Positions 44,072-55,786 of a DNA stretch of 64,000 nucleotides are shown one piece after another. Both the position numbers and the translations under genes were made by a program. The stretch's first letter is position 1, and every line of letters starts with the position of its first letter. Origin of the DNA: Melieria omissa (Eukaryota > Arthropoda > Insecta > Diptera > Ulidiidae); contig OZ020269.1 of the NCBI GenBank assembly GCA_963971225.1, positions 96,978,540-97,042,539 on the forward strand. Direction: 5' to 3'. Below the pieces are notes generated by a model. The model had not been told where the DNA came from, did not search any database, and worked only from the letters and a program-made list of their open reading frames with translations.

Positions 44072-45315
44072 TTGTACCTATGGGTAAATACAAGTTATTT
44101 GTATGGAAAGAGCATTGTTTTATCCTACGAGGAAGAATTGGGTAGGCAAATGCTGAGTGCCGATTCAGAAGATGATAATAGCCAAGAAGAAGTGGAAGCC
44201 TGTGACGAAGAAGAAAACGCAGATGACAACCATGTACACCCGGACTTTACACCAGGAGAGGAGTCTGAAGCCGAACAGGATTTGGGGGTTGAGTATAATG
44301 AAGAAGTTTATAATGCAGTGTCTACTGATGACAACAGCCACCGTAGCTCAGCTGGCTACTGCGTTGGGCCGCGAGCTCGAACGCAGGTTCAAGACTCCGT
44401 TGCGTTAACACCGGAAAAAAAACAACAATTTTTCTTTCGGCGGCTGTCCTTTCAGCAGGAAATGGCAAACCTCTGAGAGTAGAATTTCCTGCGAAAAAGC
44501 TCCCAATTCACTGTTCGGAATCGACATAAAACTGTAGGTCCCTTCCAACCTTGAAAAATTCGCACGCATAACACTGATGGTTGCGGGTAGCTAGGCCTTA
44601 ATCTCGTAATCGGGCTGTCGTGCCAGTCAATTATTATTAACAAGTCTACTGATGACGAAATATAGTAGAAGGTGTTCAAGTGGATGAGCCGGCTTCTACG
44701 GCAAAGATGGCACGCAGTGACGGAAACGGGATTCCACTAGCAGTCGTATTAGATTTCATAACATTATTCGGAACCAAGGAGGACTATGTCAGAGACTGCA
44801 GGGTATAGTGTTCTAGATGTTTTTCAAGCCATTGTCACACCAGAAATTGTTAGCGAAACCAACCGTAAAGCAAAGGATGCATTCGCAAATTTGAATGCTA
44901 CTAATCCAGATAAAGAACCTCAAATATGGAAAGCAGTGACGGACACAGAGATCTACGCATACATTGGTGTTCTACTTGTGAATAGAGCTTCTACTGAGAA
45001 TATCTTTGAAATGTGGAAACCAGATGCCTTGCCAATGTACAATACAACTTTTGCCTTGAAACGGTTTCGGCAAATTCGACGTTTTATTCGATTTGATAAT
45101 CCAATTCAGAGAGCCAGCCTATCCAACCCAAAACTTCGATTCCAGGGTCAAGCGCTAGTGTTCCCAAAAAAATAGTTGGCAGTTGTAGAATTTACTACAT
45201 GACGAATAAGAATCAACGGAAAACACGGCAGCGTTGTAATTTTTGCAACTCACCAGTATGTGCCGTGCATAGCACACAACTTTTAAAATGCGACAATTGT
45301 AGAAACGCAAAATGA
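44072..45315 (+). pseudogene. piggyBac transposase, broken
   Basis: The N-terminal part is very acidic (SADSEDDNSQEEVEACDEEE), as in piggyBac transposases. It is cut at 44332 by a SINE and resumes at 44657. The conserved core entry is clear at 44786-45140: FQAIVTPEIVSETNRKAKDA, TEIYAYIGVLLVNRAS and ALKRFRQIRRFIRFDN. Then, near 45140, most of the DDE catalytic domain is missing. The remaining C-terminal segment, in another frame, holds the Cys-rich finger (RCNFCNSPVCAVHS...LKCDNCRNAK) before TGA at 45313-45315. No catalytic activity is possible. Confidence 0.85.
44333..44643 (+). mobile_element. SINE nested inside the piggyBac transposase
   Basis: The exact 13-bp duplication GTCTACTGATGAC lies at 44320-44332 and 44644-44656. 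The head CAGCCACCGTAGCTCAGCTGG, the core (TCACTGTTCGGAATCGAC then ATAAAACTGTAGGTCCC) and the tail CAATTATTATTAA match the SINE at 43521. Confidence 0.9.
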
Positions 45316-45334
45316 TAATTTATATTAGTGGAGT

Positions 45335-45469
45335 TCACTCTCATAGCATTTTACTTGGGTGTAAAGTAACTATTGTAGCAATCTGTCGCTACAACTGCTT
45401 TCGAAAACACTTCGAAAATTCAAAAATTGCTACGTTAGCAACTTTACACCTAAACTGCTACGAAGAGTG
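45335..45469. mobile_element. Palindromic MITE-like insert within piggyBac
   Basis: The left arm CACTCTCATAGCA..TTTAC.TGGGTGTAAAGT and the inverted right arm CACTCTTCGTAGCAG.TTTAGGTGTAAAGT pair over about 35 bases. No target duplication could be fixed. Confidence 0.5.
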
Positions 45470-45770
45470 AGTATCGCTATTATTCTTATGCTTTTGTTTA
45501 CTAATTTATCTCTATTTCATATTCAATAAACAACGCAACAGGCATTGTTTGCAAAGAACAAAATTAATAATTGGTCTCCATTTGCATTCTTTCATATGTT
45601 GGATTTTGAAACATACATACACGTACACATACACACACAAACACAAACACACAGACGTGGATAAAACACGTATTTACGTATAAATGAAGTATAGGTACAT
45701 TTGTACCTATGCCGATCATTTACGTCAGGTAAGACTACCCGATCACATGAGTGTTAATTATTAGATCCGA

Positions 45771-46010
45771 TAGCACAGTGTCCGATAGTAACTCCAACGA
45801 ATGGAATGGCTCAACTCCAACGAGCCGACAAATGGAAGTTCGACTCAGGGACAGTACAAATCGTGTTTTCCTCAAGAAAAGGGAGGGCCACATTACCCGC
45901 CATGTATTGACTTGTCAATATTCATATATAGGACAGATATCGGAGGTAGCATAAAGTTGTCCAGTGTGGACGTCCATAAGTTTGACGTAAGCTAGTAATA
46001 GCAAAACATG
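45771..46010 (-). pseudogene. R1-like non-LTR relic, part 2
   Basis: It continues the relic at 43250-43511. Bases 45771-45830 resemble 14070-14130, upstream of the Cys-His region in the same family. There is no open frame. Confidence 0.5.
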
Positions 46011-46489
46011 GAGGGAGATCAATGTTGGTTTTTTCCCTGTTTATCGGTTGCAATACCGGACGATCCGACTTTTATCATCGGGAACATGGATAAGTTTGAC
46101 TATTTTATTCAAATCTGAAACAAAATAGGTACAGAGAAAATGGGCATGGCATGACAAGAAATTTCGCGTTTTACCAAGAGTCCAATCGAAAGGCTCTGAC
46201 TTACTTAAAACTCTCCCAAGCTCAGTCCTTTTTAATCACTCGACTTTCTTACTTATCAAAAGCGTAATTTGAAGCAAAAACTGGCCTTGGTTATGCTCAA
46301 AAGAGTGATGATTAAAGAGTATGTTGAAAATGAAAGAATTTAAAAAGTACTGGTGGAATCCCTTTTTTCGCCCATGACGTCACTGGTGCGGCTTCAAATT
46401 GATTCTCTCTCAGACTGAGTAATCCCTTGAATCACTTGAACAAATTCACTATAAATTCAACTATTTCATAAACAAAATTGGCACTTAAT

Positions 46490-46565
46490 CAATACAGGTT
46501 AATTTGGTATTTGAACCCACGGCCCTCGGACTTGTGGTCTGCTCACATTATTAACTGAGTCCCGT
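46490..46565 (-). repeat. tRNA-like SINE head fragment
   Basis: On the minus strand GGCCGTGGGTTCAAATACC contains a B-box-like sequence (GGGTTCAAATACC), preceded by GAGCAGACCACAAGTCCGAG, as in the head of the SINE at 62505-62815. The rest of the copy is not clear. Confidence 0.4.
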
Positions 46566-46759
46566 TCGTGCCGCTACATTGATTACCGCCATAACAGTCT
46601 CGCTTACACCGTGAGTGTCGGCAGCAATATTTGCAATCCTATATGCATTATTAATCGCCATCCTCGCTGCCATCGCCACCAGTGCAGCGGTCAACTGCTT
46701 GTCACGCATTAACATAGCCGCCAGCAAGGAAGCCCTATTAACATAATTACATGTGTTTT

Positions 46760-47280
46760 CCCCCAACTGATTCACTCCTTGGTCGTGTTTCAACCCAATT
46801 TCGATTTTCAGCTCACTCAACAGGTTTCCCTGTGCAGCGACCTTCTTGCAACGCATTATATCACTGCAGCACTGCGGCGCCTCCACTCCGCGCCGCGCAT
46901 CCAGACAGCAATGCTACCTGCCGTGCGCTGACATACTGACGCGCCAACCACCGTTCAAGTATTGCTCATCGATTCGTTGCGATCGCTTGCATAGTTGCGA
47001 GAACTTCAGCTCGCCTCGCAATTATTCAGCACTTGGCTACGATTTTTCCTGCCTGTTAGTAGTGCAGCCCCCTGCACGATTCGCCCGCCCGTTTCGTGGG
47101 TGCATATTAAACCGGTTTTCCCGACCGCGACGACGACGACTGCTGCACGTAAACGTAACTGCAACTTGATCGAACATCATCGGCTGCAGCCGATGAAAGG
47201 GGAAATCTCTTTTTCGCTTGTGTGATGCTGCCGATACGGCGGCTGCGACTGCGACTGCGACTACGACTGCAGCCGCTATT
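46760..47280. other. GC-rich island with GCGACT repeats
   Basis: A GC-richer stretch ending in (GCGACT)n at 47240-47262. An ATTCAGCAC initiator-like site lies at 47022. Its open frames show no domain. It could be an alternative promoter or enhancer of the gene starting near 40 kb. This is weakly supported. Confidence 0.25.
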
Positions 47281-47869
47281 ACTGAATGATCAGCAGCAAC
47301 TGGTTTAATACTCGTGCTGTGACTTTGATCGTTGGTCTACTTAAGTTGTTTACGTTTTTGCTGGCTGGCGATGACGAAAGTGCTGCCGGTATAACCGCCT
47401 CGATTGCTTCTCTCTTCGTTGTCGTCATCGTTGTGTTGGCGCGATTGACTTTCAATTTCATTCAGTACTCGCTTTAGTAGCATGGATTTCCCCACACTGC
47501 GGAGCTTAGCTTAGCTTAGCATGACTAAGCGACTAAACAAAGAATGAGATTCTAATACTTTAGACTTTGCTCGGCACCGTACGACTGTGGGCTAAATTAA
47601 TAAAATTCCCCTAGCTTCAAAATTAGTAAAGGATACCCTTTGGAAATTGGGAGTTTTACACATTTTTAATAGATTCTACGAGTAAATTCTAAATTTTAAC
47701 CTCGACTAGTTTGATAATAAAAATTAATTAGCAGAAATTAAGATGATCACTCAAAACAAGGCTTTATGAACCTTAATAATATGGACTTTACAATGTCACT
47801 AATTACGGTAACATTTGTCGGGCTTGTTCGTCGCAGTTCTACCTCCTTTTTCAATCCATATACGCTCAA

Positions 47870-48430
47870 GCTTTTGTATACTACATTCGTTAGGTCCAGA
47901 CTGGAATATGCTGCTTTCATCTGGAGACCTTAACATGCTTCCCATTCAAATCGCTTTGAACGTATCCAAAGAAGATTCCTAAAGTTTGCCCTTCGCTCTA
48001 TTCATTTTTCTGAGCCCCAGCCTCCTTACAGGTCTCGTTGTTTATTACTGAGTCTAAAATCGCTTGAAACCAGGAGGTCTGTCATCTCCATGTCTTTCAT
48101 TTTTGATATAGTCCATGGAAACATTGATTAACCTTCTCTTTTGGCCAAAATAGCTTTCAATGTACCAACACGTTCCTTCAGACATGTTTCCCCTCTTTCT
48201 GTTGAGTTCTCTAGAACGCTATATGGAAGTAACGCTCCTATTCCTCGAGCCTTAGCCGAGTTAACAGCGCTGTCGACCTCTTTAATGTTTGATAAATCTG
48301 TCCCTAAACTCTTGTTTATTTCATTTGTTAATTCCCAGTTTCCCGTTTAAGCTTTCCATATTGTTAATTAGTCTGTAAGAATTGTATCAAAGACTGAATT
48401 AAAATGTATGAATAAATAAAGATCAACACG
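47870..48430 (+). pseudogene. Jockey-type non-LTR, 5'-truncated 3' end
   Basis: Continuous ORF2 C-terminal sequence with a few stops: TFVRSRLEYAAFIWRP, ERIQRRFLKFALRSIHFSEP, then FNVPTRSFRHVSPLSVEFSR and LYGSNAPIPRALAELTALST. The YxxxVRSxLEYAxxIW and RxxRxxFLKFA motifs are standard for the jockey clade, which lacks RNase H. It ends in an ATGAATAAATAAA tail at about 48406-48420. Confidence 0.8.
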
Positions 48431-48639
48431 ATCACTCACAATCAAAATAAATTAAAACAATTGAATTTGGGCCAAACTTGACTGCAATATAGACAAAAAA
48501 TAAATAGGTATACCACAATACCCGAAGTTACCCCATTGGGCTGAAAAATTGTACGCAAGAACTCACCAAAATTCAAATCCTGTATGCGCCACTGTTTATA
48601 AAACCTCGGTCCTAGTTAGCTATATTCATCTCCGTGACA

Positions 48640-48915
48640 CTTAGGTTAGGCAGGTTATGGTGGCTGCCTCTGTATGAGATACCCTCGGGTCATACACTTT
48701 GTGATATCACAATTCCACCCGTTTAATTTATGAATGTAACGTGATTTTTCAACGGATCTTGAAACGAAAGTGGGAAGCGAGCTGGTGGGCTTCTTAAATT
48801 TTCATCTTCCTCTGGTGTATAGCGAATGAAGTAGAAGAGTATTTTACCAGCTCGGAACTAGGAATTGAACCCAGAGTCTCTAGTGTGAAATGTCAGCACC
48901 CTATTCGCCAGACTG
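48640..48915 (-). mobile_element. SINE relative of the 6.0-kb copy
   Basis: On the minus strand the head has GACTCTGGGTTCAATTCCTA (B box), then TCTTCTACTTCATTCGCTAT, matching CGTCTACTTCTATCGCGCTA in the SINE at 6008. The 3' half is diverged. Confidence 0.55.
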
Positions 48916-49087
48916 TCAAGGGCAGTGATAATCAGAACGATCAAATTTAAATAAATGACCTTGAGAATGAGAACCATACCAGGTCAGTAGTTAAAAATCT
49001 CAGTCGTAATTAGATAGAACACGCATTATTAAGAATTTACTGCTTTTAAAACAATGACCTTGAGAATTTAACTGTGTCATTTACAAC

Positions 49088-49626
49088 TAGTGTTGCCAGA
49101 TCAGGAGATTTCTTCTTGGCCTTTTAGGAGACTTTTTGGGAGGAAGAATTGTTTAGGAGATTTTGATGGTTAAACATTTGACATCATTAGTGGCACTGAG
49201 GCCTTGGACATTGAAAGTTAAAGTGTCTAATTTAATAAAATTTAATTTTATGCTTCAAAGGGTCAAAATGTATGCAATGAATGAAGGAAGTTTACAAAAG
49301 CGAATTTCCTACCGATCTCATTTTTTAAACATTTTGTTTGTGCTAAGTTGTTGTTAAGCTGAAGCTGATTGAATAAAAACTGTTTTAAGTTAAGGCTGCA
49401 ATAAAAATAAATATGTTTTTGTTTTTTATCAGGAGTTTATAATGACAATAATTATAACAACAACAATTTTTGGCCATTTTTTTTATTTTGTGAGGCAATT
49501 TCAGCTTTTTTTAAGATTTAGGAGAAAGGACAAATTTTTTGAGACATGTTTTTTACGTTTTGGGAGGAAATTTCAGTTTTTTTTTAAGATTTAGGAGAAA
49601 GTAATTTCGGGTATCTGGCAACACTG
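49088..49626. mobile_element. hAT-like MITE (539 bp), perfect 8-bp TSD
   Basis: TTTACAAC lies at 49080-49087 and 49627-49634. The ends TAGTGTTGCCAGAT and (inverted right) CAGTGTTGCCAGAT differ at one base. Inside, TTTAGGAGA and TTTTGGGAGGAA blocks recur on both sides. There is no frame. Confidence 0.9.
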
Positions 49627-49634
49627 TTTACAAC

Positions 49635-51604
49635 GCTGCTGCTTTAGTCGTAGTCAGAGTTTTCGACACTTTGTAATGAAAGAGTTAAAAAAAATAGCCT
49701 TGAAGCTTGAGGACTTCAAAATAGTTCGTCTAGTAATGGTAGCAGTAAATTTGTGTCCAGTTTTAATACTTTAACCACCAACCAACGGTTAAAGATAACA
49801 AGTTTTTTGTTAGGTTAGGTCAGTTTAGTAGATGGGCCCACTATGACCCCTATTGACCTATGGAAAACTCACTTCATTCACTTCAGCAGAATTGATTTAT
49901 CCTGGTTCTTAGTTCATCATCAACTTGATGAGTTATCTGTGGTTCAACTGTAATAGAACTTTCTATACGAGGACCCATTTTAATTCCATTGATTTGGAAA
50001 TAAACCTAACCTTATTCCTAATACTCAAACATATTTCAAGTAATTCATTCGATTCACTATATCTGTGAAAAAGGTTGCAGCTTTCCGAACAATGAGTCAG
50101 TGCCAGTCAGAACCCCAGCCGAGTTTTGCAAGTCATTGTCTACTCCCCCTTAGGTTTCATGGTAGTTTCTGGTTAGTACATTTATTCTCCCCATCTACGT
50201 GTGAGTCAGTTTGGTAAGAACCCTAACGTGCAGTTGCTGCAATCATTGCTGCATGCATCTGTATTCATTAAAGCCACACCACACTTGGCTCGTCTCGTTT
50301 ATCGGCGTCTACACTTTCCATAGAATATTCGCCGCCCGCTTTGTGATAATTCACTGACGCTCTCGCACACACGCGCAATGTTTAAGCCAAGCCCGGGGAG
50401 CAATACCAACGCGCAATGCTACAACAACTCCAAAGCAAAAAAAATTGAACACAAACAAATCGCCGATCTTCAGCCCAACGCCATCCCACGCCGCATGGGT
50501 ACAAATTGACCTGTCTGTGTAGCGTCAGCGACTGTGACTGCGTTGTGCGGTGCTGCGTAAGCGACATTGCTGTGGTTCTTGTGTTTTTGTTGTTGGTGCT
50601 TGCCGATGGTGGTACAACAACAACAGCAAAAAAGAAAATAAATAAATAAAGGTACTTTTATTTCGCCGCTCGATCGGCATCGGCTAACCCACCCTCGGCG
50701 TCAGCACCGCAAGCGATACACGCGCGCGCTCACACCATCTCTCACTCTTGCACGGGCGGCCAACACATTCTCTCCCACTCGCCCACTTAGCTGTTGTTGT
50801 CGTCGTTGCCAACGCTACTGCAGGCGGCGGGTGGGTTGAAGCGGCTGTTGTTGTTGCTGTCGCTGCTGTTGCCGTTTTAACGATCGCTCTCCCGCTCGCT
50901 GTCGTGCAATTTTTGTTGTTTTCTTTTTGAAATCTGTTTTGTTCGATCATTCGCTGTAAGGTGGCTGTGAAGGCTGCCTGGGCAACAGGGTGACCAGTTT
51001 GCTTTATGATCGAATTAATTTGATGTAAGCACGGTTTTTGTGCAATTTGGGTATTTTTTATACAAAAGTGTGTAAGCGTGTGTGTGTAAAAAAAGACGAA
51101 CTGACTGAAGAAAAAATGTCGATATAAAAGTTTTGTTTTGTTGTTGTAAAATTATTCTTTTACTACCGTTTTGGACCTTTTTTAGTAAAATTTTGGTACA
51201 ACAAATTTTTACCTGAGTGGCAATAGTAGATGTTAGTGCTGCATAAAGTCCCCTACAGACGTCAGATTTCGAACACGATTGCAAATAATGGCATATTTCT
51301 GACTAAAAAATAACGTTTAGGCATGTTGACGAGTGAATTTCAGAAGCGGTGGAAGGTATAACTAAAATCAATAAGCTTTGATGTTTACTACAACTGAAGT
51401 CCAAGTGTTGAAACGTGTTTAGGTCCGTTAACAATCAACTACGCTAGTTTTGTTTGTCATCTGAAGACAGATACTACGGTTCCTTAAACAATCCTTTTCA
51501 ATCCTTCGGGGCCTATTGAGTGGGCTATTTCGTCGAATTAACAACGGGAAGTGTCAAATTTTAAACAAAAAACCTGCTGGAGCACTACTTATCATCAGAA
51601 GGAG
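49635..51604. other. Noncoding; GC-rich island at 50280-50960
   Basis: 50280-50960 is rich in GTTGTTG/CGG-type runs and AT-poor. Open frames on both strands are low-complexity (Ala/Val/Thr). It may be a regulatory or alternative 5' exon region but no splice unit can be defined. The flanks show nothing. Confidence 0.3.
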
Positions 51605-51612
51605 AATACAAC

Positions 51613-51995
51613 CACGGTTTCCATTCAGCTAAAATTTTTGTAATCAAAATTTCCCTAAAAAAGGTCTAAAATGGTAACGAAAGGACGATTTTATGTTTTC
51701 GACAAATTGTTTTAACACAACAACAAAAGATAACTTTTATATAGAAATTTTTACTGATTGCCTTCAGTTTATCAGTTCTTCTTTTTTAGTTTGTTTAGAC
51801 ACTTTTGTCTAAAAATGGCCCAAGTTAGCCAAAAACGGCCCAACTAAAAAGGCGAACTTTTGGTCCAAATGTGGCAACTGTCTGTTTTTTTATTTTGCTT
51901 ATACATTTTTGAATAAAAAAAGGCCCAAATTACATAAAAACGGCCCAAAAGCCCAAGTAAAAAGGCCCACTTTTGGTCCACATGTGGCAACCGTG
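51613..51995. mobile_element. hAT-like MITE (383 bp), 8-bp TSD with one mismatch
   Basis: The flanks are AATACAAC (51605-51612) and GATACAAC (51996-52003). The ends are CACGGTTTCCATT and (inverted right) CACGGTTGCCACATG. Inside, AAAACGGCCCAA...ACTTTTGGTCCA[AC]ATGTGGCAAC occurs twice (51822-51880 and 51936-51992). Confidence 0.8.
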
Positions 51996-52229
51996 GATAC
52001 AACGGTTCTCTGCGCAGATGATTCCTTTCGTCTAGCGATTAAAAAGGAGCCCATTAAGTTGCGTATTTCGAATTCCCAACCAAGGGTGATTTTTTTAACA
52101 TATTTTGTATTGAATTCTTGTTTTTTGAGAAAGAATTTTCTAAGTATTTGATGCACACTTATCTTTTTTTAAGGACATAGTTTGGTGGTTGGAAGAATTT
52201 TTCAAGTACAAAAGGTTTTTTAAATAAAG

Positions 52230-52450
52230 TTGGTACTTAAGAACTAATATTGCAACTAATGAGCTCATAATAAGATCTCTTTTAATATTAAATAAAATGT
52301 TAAGATGTTGTGAATCGCTCGATATCACTCTTGATAGAGATTCATTTAAACATATTGTAAATATGCATATTAAATAATATATAAGAAATTTACTGTATCC
52401 CTAGTCTGTAAGAATTGTATTCCATTGCCTAAAATAAACTAAACTAATCT
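52230..52450 (+). mobile_element. Possible jockey-type 3' tail
   Basis: GTCTGTAAGAATTGTAT at 52404-52420 repeats the 3' UTR sequence at 48371-48387 of the jockey-type relic, and ATAAACTAAACTAA follows. No coding part is seen. Confidence 0.45.
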
Positions 52451-52999
52451 ACAAAATAAACTCGTTTCTTTTTTTACTCAAAATTTCAAGCTTTTAACTT
52501 GTGATCCACTGAAACTCGCATTCATAATTAAAGTTTTAAAATTAGTTTAGGTGCGCAATCTACATGTATGCTCTGAGTTCAATGCTGGGTCTTTCATCTA
52601 TGTTGTGCTGCTTTTATTGACTGAGTTATCCAATTTTCAATTATCAAATCAAACAATCATCTAAATCCGCCTCTCAGTGATTTGTCAGTGTTTTTGTTCT
52701 AAAACACAAAGCAATTCACTTGCTAATGAATTTACCGCTGCTACCTAACCTACCGTAATTAAGCAACTCCAGTGCGATGCCGCACTCTGGTCACCCTATG
52801 GGCGCGCTGGGTAGCAGGCCGGTTGTGGCGGTGGCACGTTGTTCTTAACATTGTTGCTGTTGTTTTTGTAATGACGCTAACTGACTCGTGCGTCGGCGAC
52901 GACGACGACGACAACAGAAACAGCAACGACAGCGACGCCATCTACGTTGTGGGGTACCTTCTCAACCTCTCGCTGGTGTATTGCACAGTTCGTAGGAAT

Positions 53000-53281
53000 T
53001 TTTGAAACTGAGCGGTTGTGTTGTTGCCGAGTAGCGGGTGATAATTCGCATGCGGCTTCGTTTCAATATGGATTTTCATAGATTTTTTAAATAAAAACAA
53101 ATAGCAAACGCATTGAGAAAGTACAGAAATAAATAAAGTGCCTTAGGAGCGATATAGAAACGATTCTGTGAGTTGAATGTTGTGGTCGCTGATCAGTTCA
53201 ATTCTCAGCGTGTGTGTGTGAAATTGGCAAACAGTGCGACAGTGTCTTAAAAGTACTTAAAAAGTGCAAAAAGAAAAAGGT
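53000..53281 (+). promoter_or_regulatory. Candidate promoter and noncoding 5' exon
   Basis: GATCAGTTC at 53191-53199 is a full fly initiator (A at 53195). It is followed by A/GTG-rich 5' UTR-like sequence and an AAAAAG|GTAAAT donor at 53282. There is no long frame downstream. It may be an alternative first exon for the gene starting at about 40 kb or for one outside the window. Motif evidence only. Confidence 0.3.
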
Positions 53282-53499
53282 AAATAAAACTAAGCAAAAG
53301 TGCCAGTTCGAGTATTGGCTGCATGGATATGGTGAATGAAAGTGCATTCGAATCAAAGGATATTTTTACACTATCGAAGGAGTAGCAGAGTAAATTGCAG
53401 AATTTAGCAGTCAAGGTATGTGTCAGAAAAATATTGCAAAATTGGAAATGTTCGTTGTGGTTAAAGTTTAGTTCGAAGGATACTTAAAGTCCTTGTATA

Positions 53500-55520
53500 C
53501 GTTTGCTTAAAGTCTCCGCTACTCTAACCCACATCTTTTGTTTGTGTTCCACTTTAAATGCCCTTTTTGGCTCTAATAACGCTGCCTTCAAACCATCATT
53601 TTCCGTTTCTGTCAGCGTTCGCAGCAGCGGCACAGTTTTCGCCCTGTGGGCACCGCTTTCCTCCACACGCAGAGAACATTCGGACGGTCCACCTTTGTGG
53701 CCATGCCGTGCTATGGGCTGAAAATGTGCCGCTTGCGTGCCTCGCGCATATTTTCAACACATTTCGTTGTCGCCGTAGTTGTTGTTGTTGTTCTAGTCGT
53801 TTTTCTCTGTTTCTGTTTTGCCTTTGGGCTGAGGCGGAAATGGCTTGTTGCTTCGAGGTAGTGACGCGCCTGTTCTGCCGCCCGATCTGCGTTTATTTGC
53901 TGCACAGGCTCGGCTCAACGTTTGTGCAGCGCAGCAGCAGCTACGGCCACCATGAGGACCAGTGTTGGCAATGGTGGTGGCGACTGCAACCCACATACCA
54001 TCGCCACCACCAGCATTGTCGCTGCAGTAAAGCGTAAACATGCAAGCGGATAGGGTTGCCAGGTGTACCGTTTCAAGAAGTTTAGGTAAAGAGTGAATTT
54101 TTTTAAATATGTTTTTTCTTAAATGTTCCAAGCTTAGTTTTCCTTTATAAATCTGCCCACCCTTTGCTCTCTTTTCATTATTTCCTGTTTAGTTTCTTAG
54201 GTGTGGTGGCAACTCTACGTGTTTATTGCTGTTTTTAACCATTTATTGACGCCAACCAGTTCAATGTGCGACATCCAAACGCCAACAGTCGGTCAGACAG
54301 CCGCAAAAAAACGGGCCTACTACACCCTACTTTCATTTTTCCACTCAACTAAACTCGCTGCTGCTGCCCAACAGCACCGAGCCGCATTCGCCTTCTCGCT
54401 ACTTCGCTCCTCGGCTCCGCGGGCAGCATGCGTGCAGTCGTTAATGTCACGTTGTTTTTGTTGTTGCAGCCGCGTTCGCGCTTCACATCATTTTGAGGGT
54501 CGCCAACGCCGCCTGCTGGGTTGGCTGCGACTCGGCCTGTGTCGCACAGGCAGCAACGTGCGCCAAGGCAAGCAGCCTTCTCTCGGCGCGGGTGCAGTCG
54601 TCTTCCCACATTTGCCTGCCTGCCTGTCGCTCTCACATTTCGTCTGTCGGCATAGTCGCCGTCATCTAATTGCCTGCCTATCCGCCTGTCCGCCTTCCTG
54701 CACGTTCGCCGCCTGTCCCTTCCGTTCGTCCGTCTGTCTGTTTGCCTGCTGTGTTTGCGTTTCTGCTGTTGCGCCTCAATTCGGTGCTTCCTCTTGTTCG
54801 TCGCGTCGTTCGCTGTTGGCGGCGACACCCGCCGCCGACGCCACCGCCACAACGCTGCACATATTCTCGTTTTCGCTTGCTTGTTGCTGTTTCATTTTTT
54901 GTTGTTGTTTTGTTTTTATTGTACGCGTATTTCCACCCCAGAAATATTGCCTGTCTTTCTGCCAGCCCGGCTCGACTCGGCCTGTATGAGCATTTTGAAA
55001 TATTTCAATTTTTCGTTGTCGCCGCCGCGTTATTGTTGTTTTCTTGGCGTTGTGTGCGTTGGAATTTTTTGGTGCGCTTTCATTTGCTTTCCCTTGGCTG
55101 CCTATTTCTTTCCTTTGTTGTCCACATATATCTGGCTGCTCCACCTCCTCCAATTTTTTGTTCCTGTTGCCACTTCAGCAGAAAACAAACGATGGTTCGC
55201 TGGTTGTTTTTTGCTGGCTTTATGCGTCGTCTGTCTTTTCAAGTCCCTCTTTTTTGTACCCTTTTTCTCAGCGTTTTGTCTCCCTACCCAACGCAGCCTG
55301 GCAGCTGCAATTTCGGCCGTTTATAACCACAACCCCACTCCCTTGTTTGAGCGATCCCAGCAGCGAAGTGCGCTTCACGTTTCGCTTTGTGATATTTTTG
55401 CTGTGCGCTGCCAGCCCTCTTGGCCGCCACCCTCTTTCCAAATCGTGCAGCGTCTTTGTGGACTGTGTGCGCCAGCTTTATTCACATTATTGTTGTTGTT
55501 GCCTGGTGGTTTTTTTTAAA
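53500..55520. other. GC-rich, pyrimidine-skewed noncoding region
   Basis: Long overlapping frames on both strands (for example 54201-54989 and 54755-55519) are Cys/Phe/Leu/Ser-rich, arise from TTG/CTG/TGC runs, and have no domain. I regard the region as a long intron or regulatory DNA. Confidence 0.4.
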
Positions 55521-55786
55521 TTTCTGCGAATTGCAAGAAATCGAATATGATCCACTTTTGACGCTGAAGTGACCAGCTTCAAAGTTGTTGCACATATTTG
55601 TGAAATTGCAAAGAGAAGGGAGAGTAGGGAGCGTAGAGAGAATATCTGTGAAATTGCTAGACAGTAGAAAGGGCAAGTTTTTTGACATTTTGCTTTGATT
55701 GACCAACAATAAAAGTTATGAGAGTGAGTGTTGTGTTTATTTGCAAATATTTGCGAGTTTGGTAAAAACTTTTCATGGTTCATTAA

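Larger units (their letters stand above)
43858..45753 (+). mobile_element. Internally deleted piggyBac element (1.9 kb)
   Basis: TTAA target sites lie at 43854-43857 and 45754-45757. The terminal inverted repeats are CACTCATGTGATCGG at both ends. The palindrome-like ATAGGTACA[A/T]TTGTACCTAT occurs at 43874-43894, 44062-44081 and 45691-45710. It carries a broken transposase, a nested SINE and a palindromic insert. It landed in the TTA-rich tail of the SINE at 43521. Confidence 0.9.

Noticed and set aside
54201..55519. Overlapping 220-260-codon + strand frames
   Set aside because: Low-complexity Cys/Phe/Leu/Ser content from TTG/CTG/TTT runs. Frames overlap in different phases, with no motif and no strong start.
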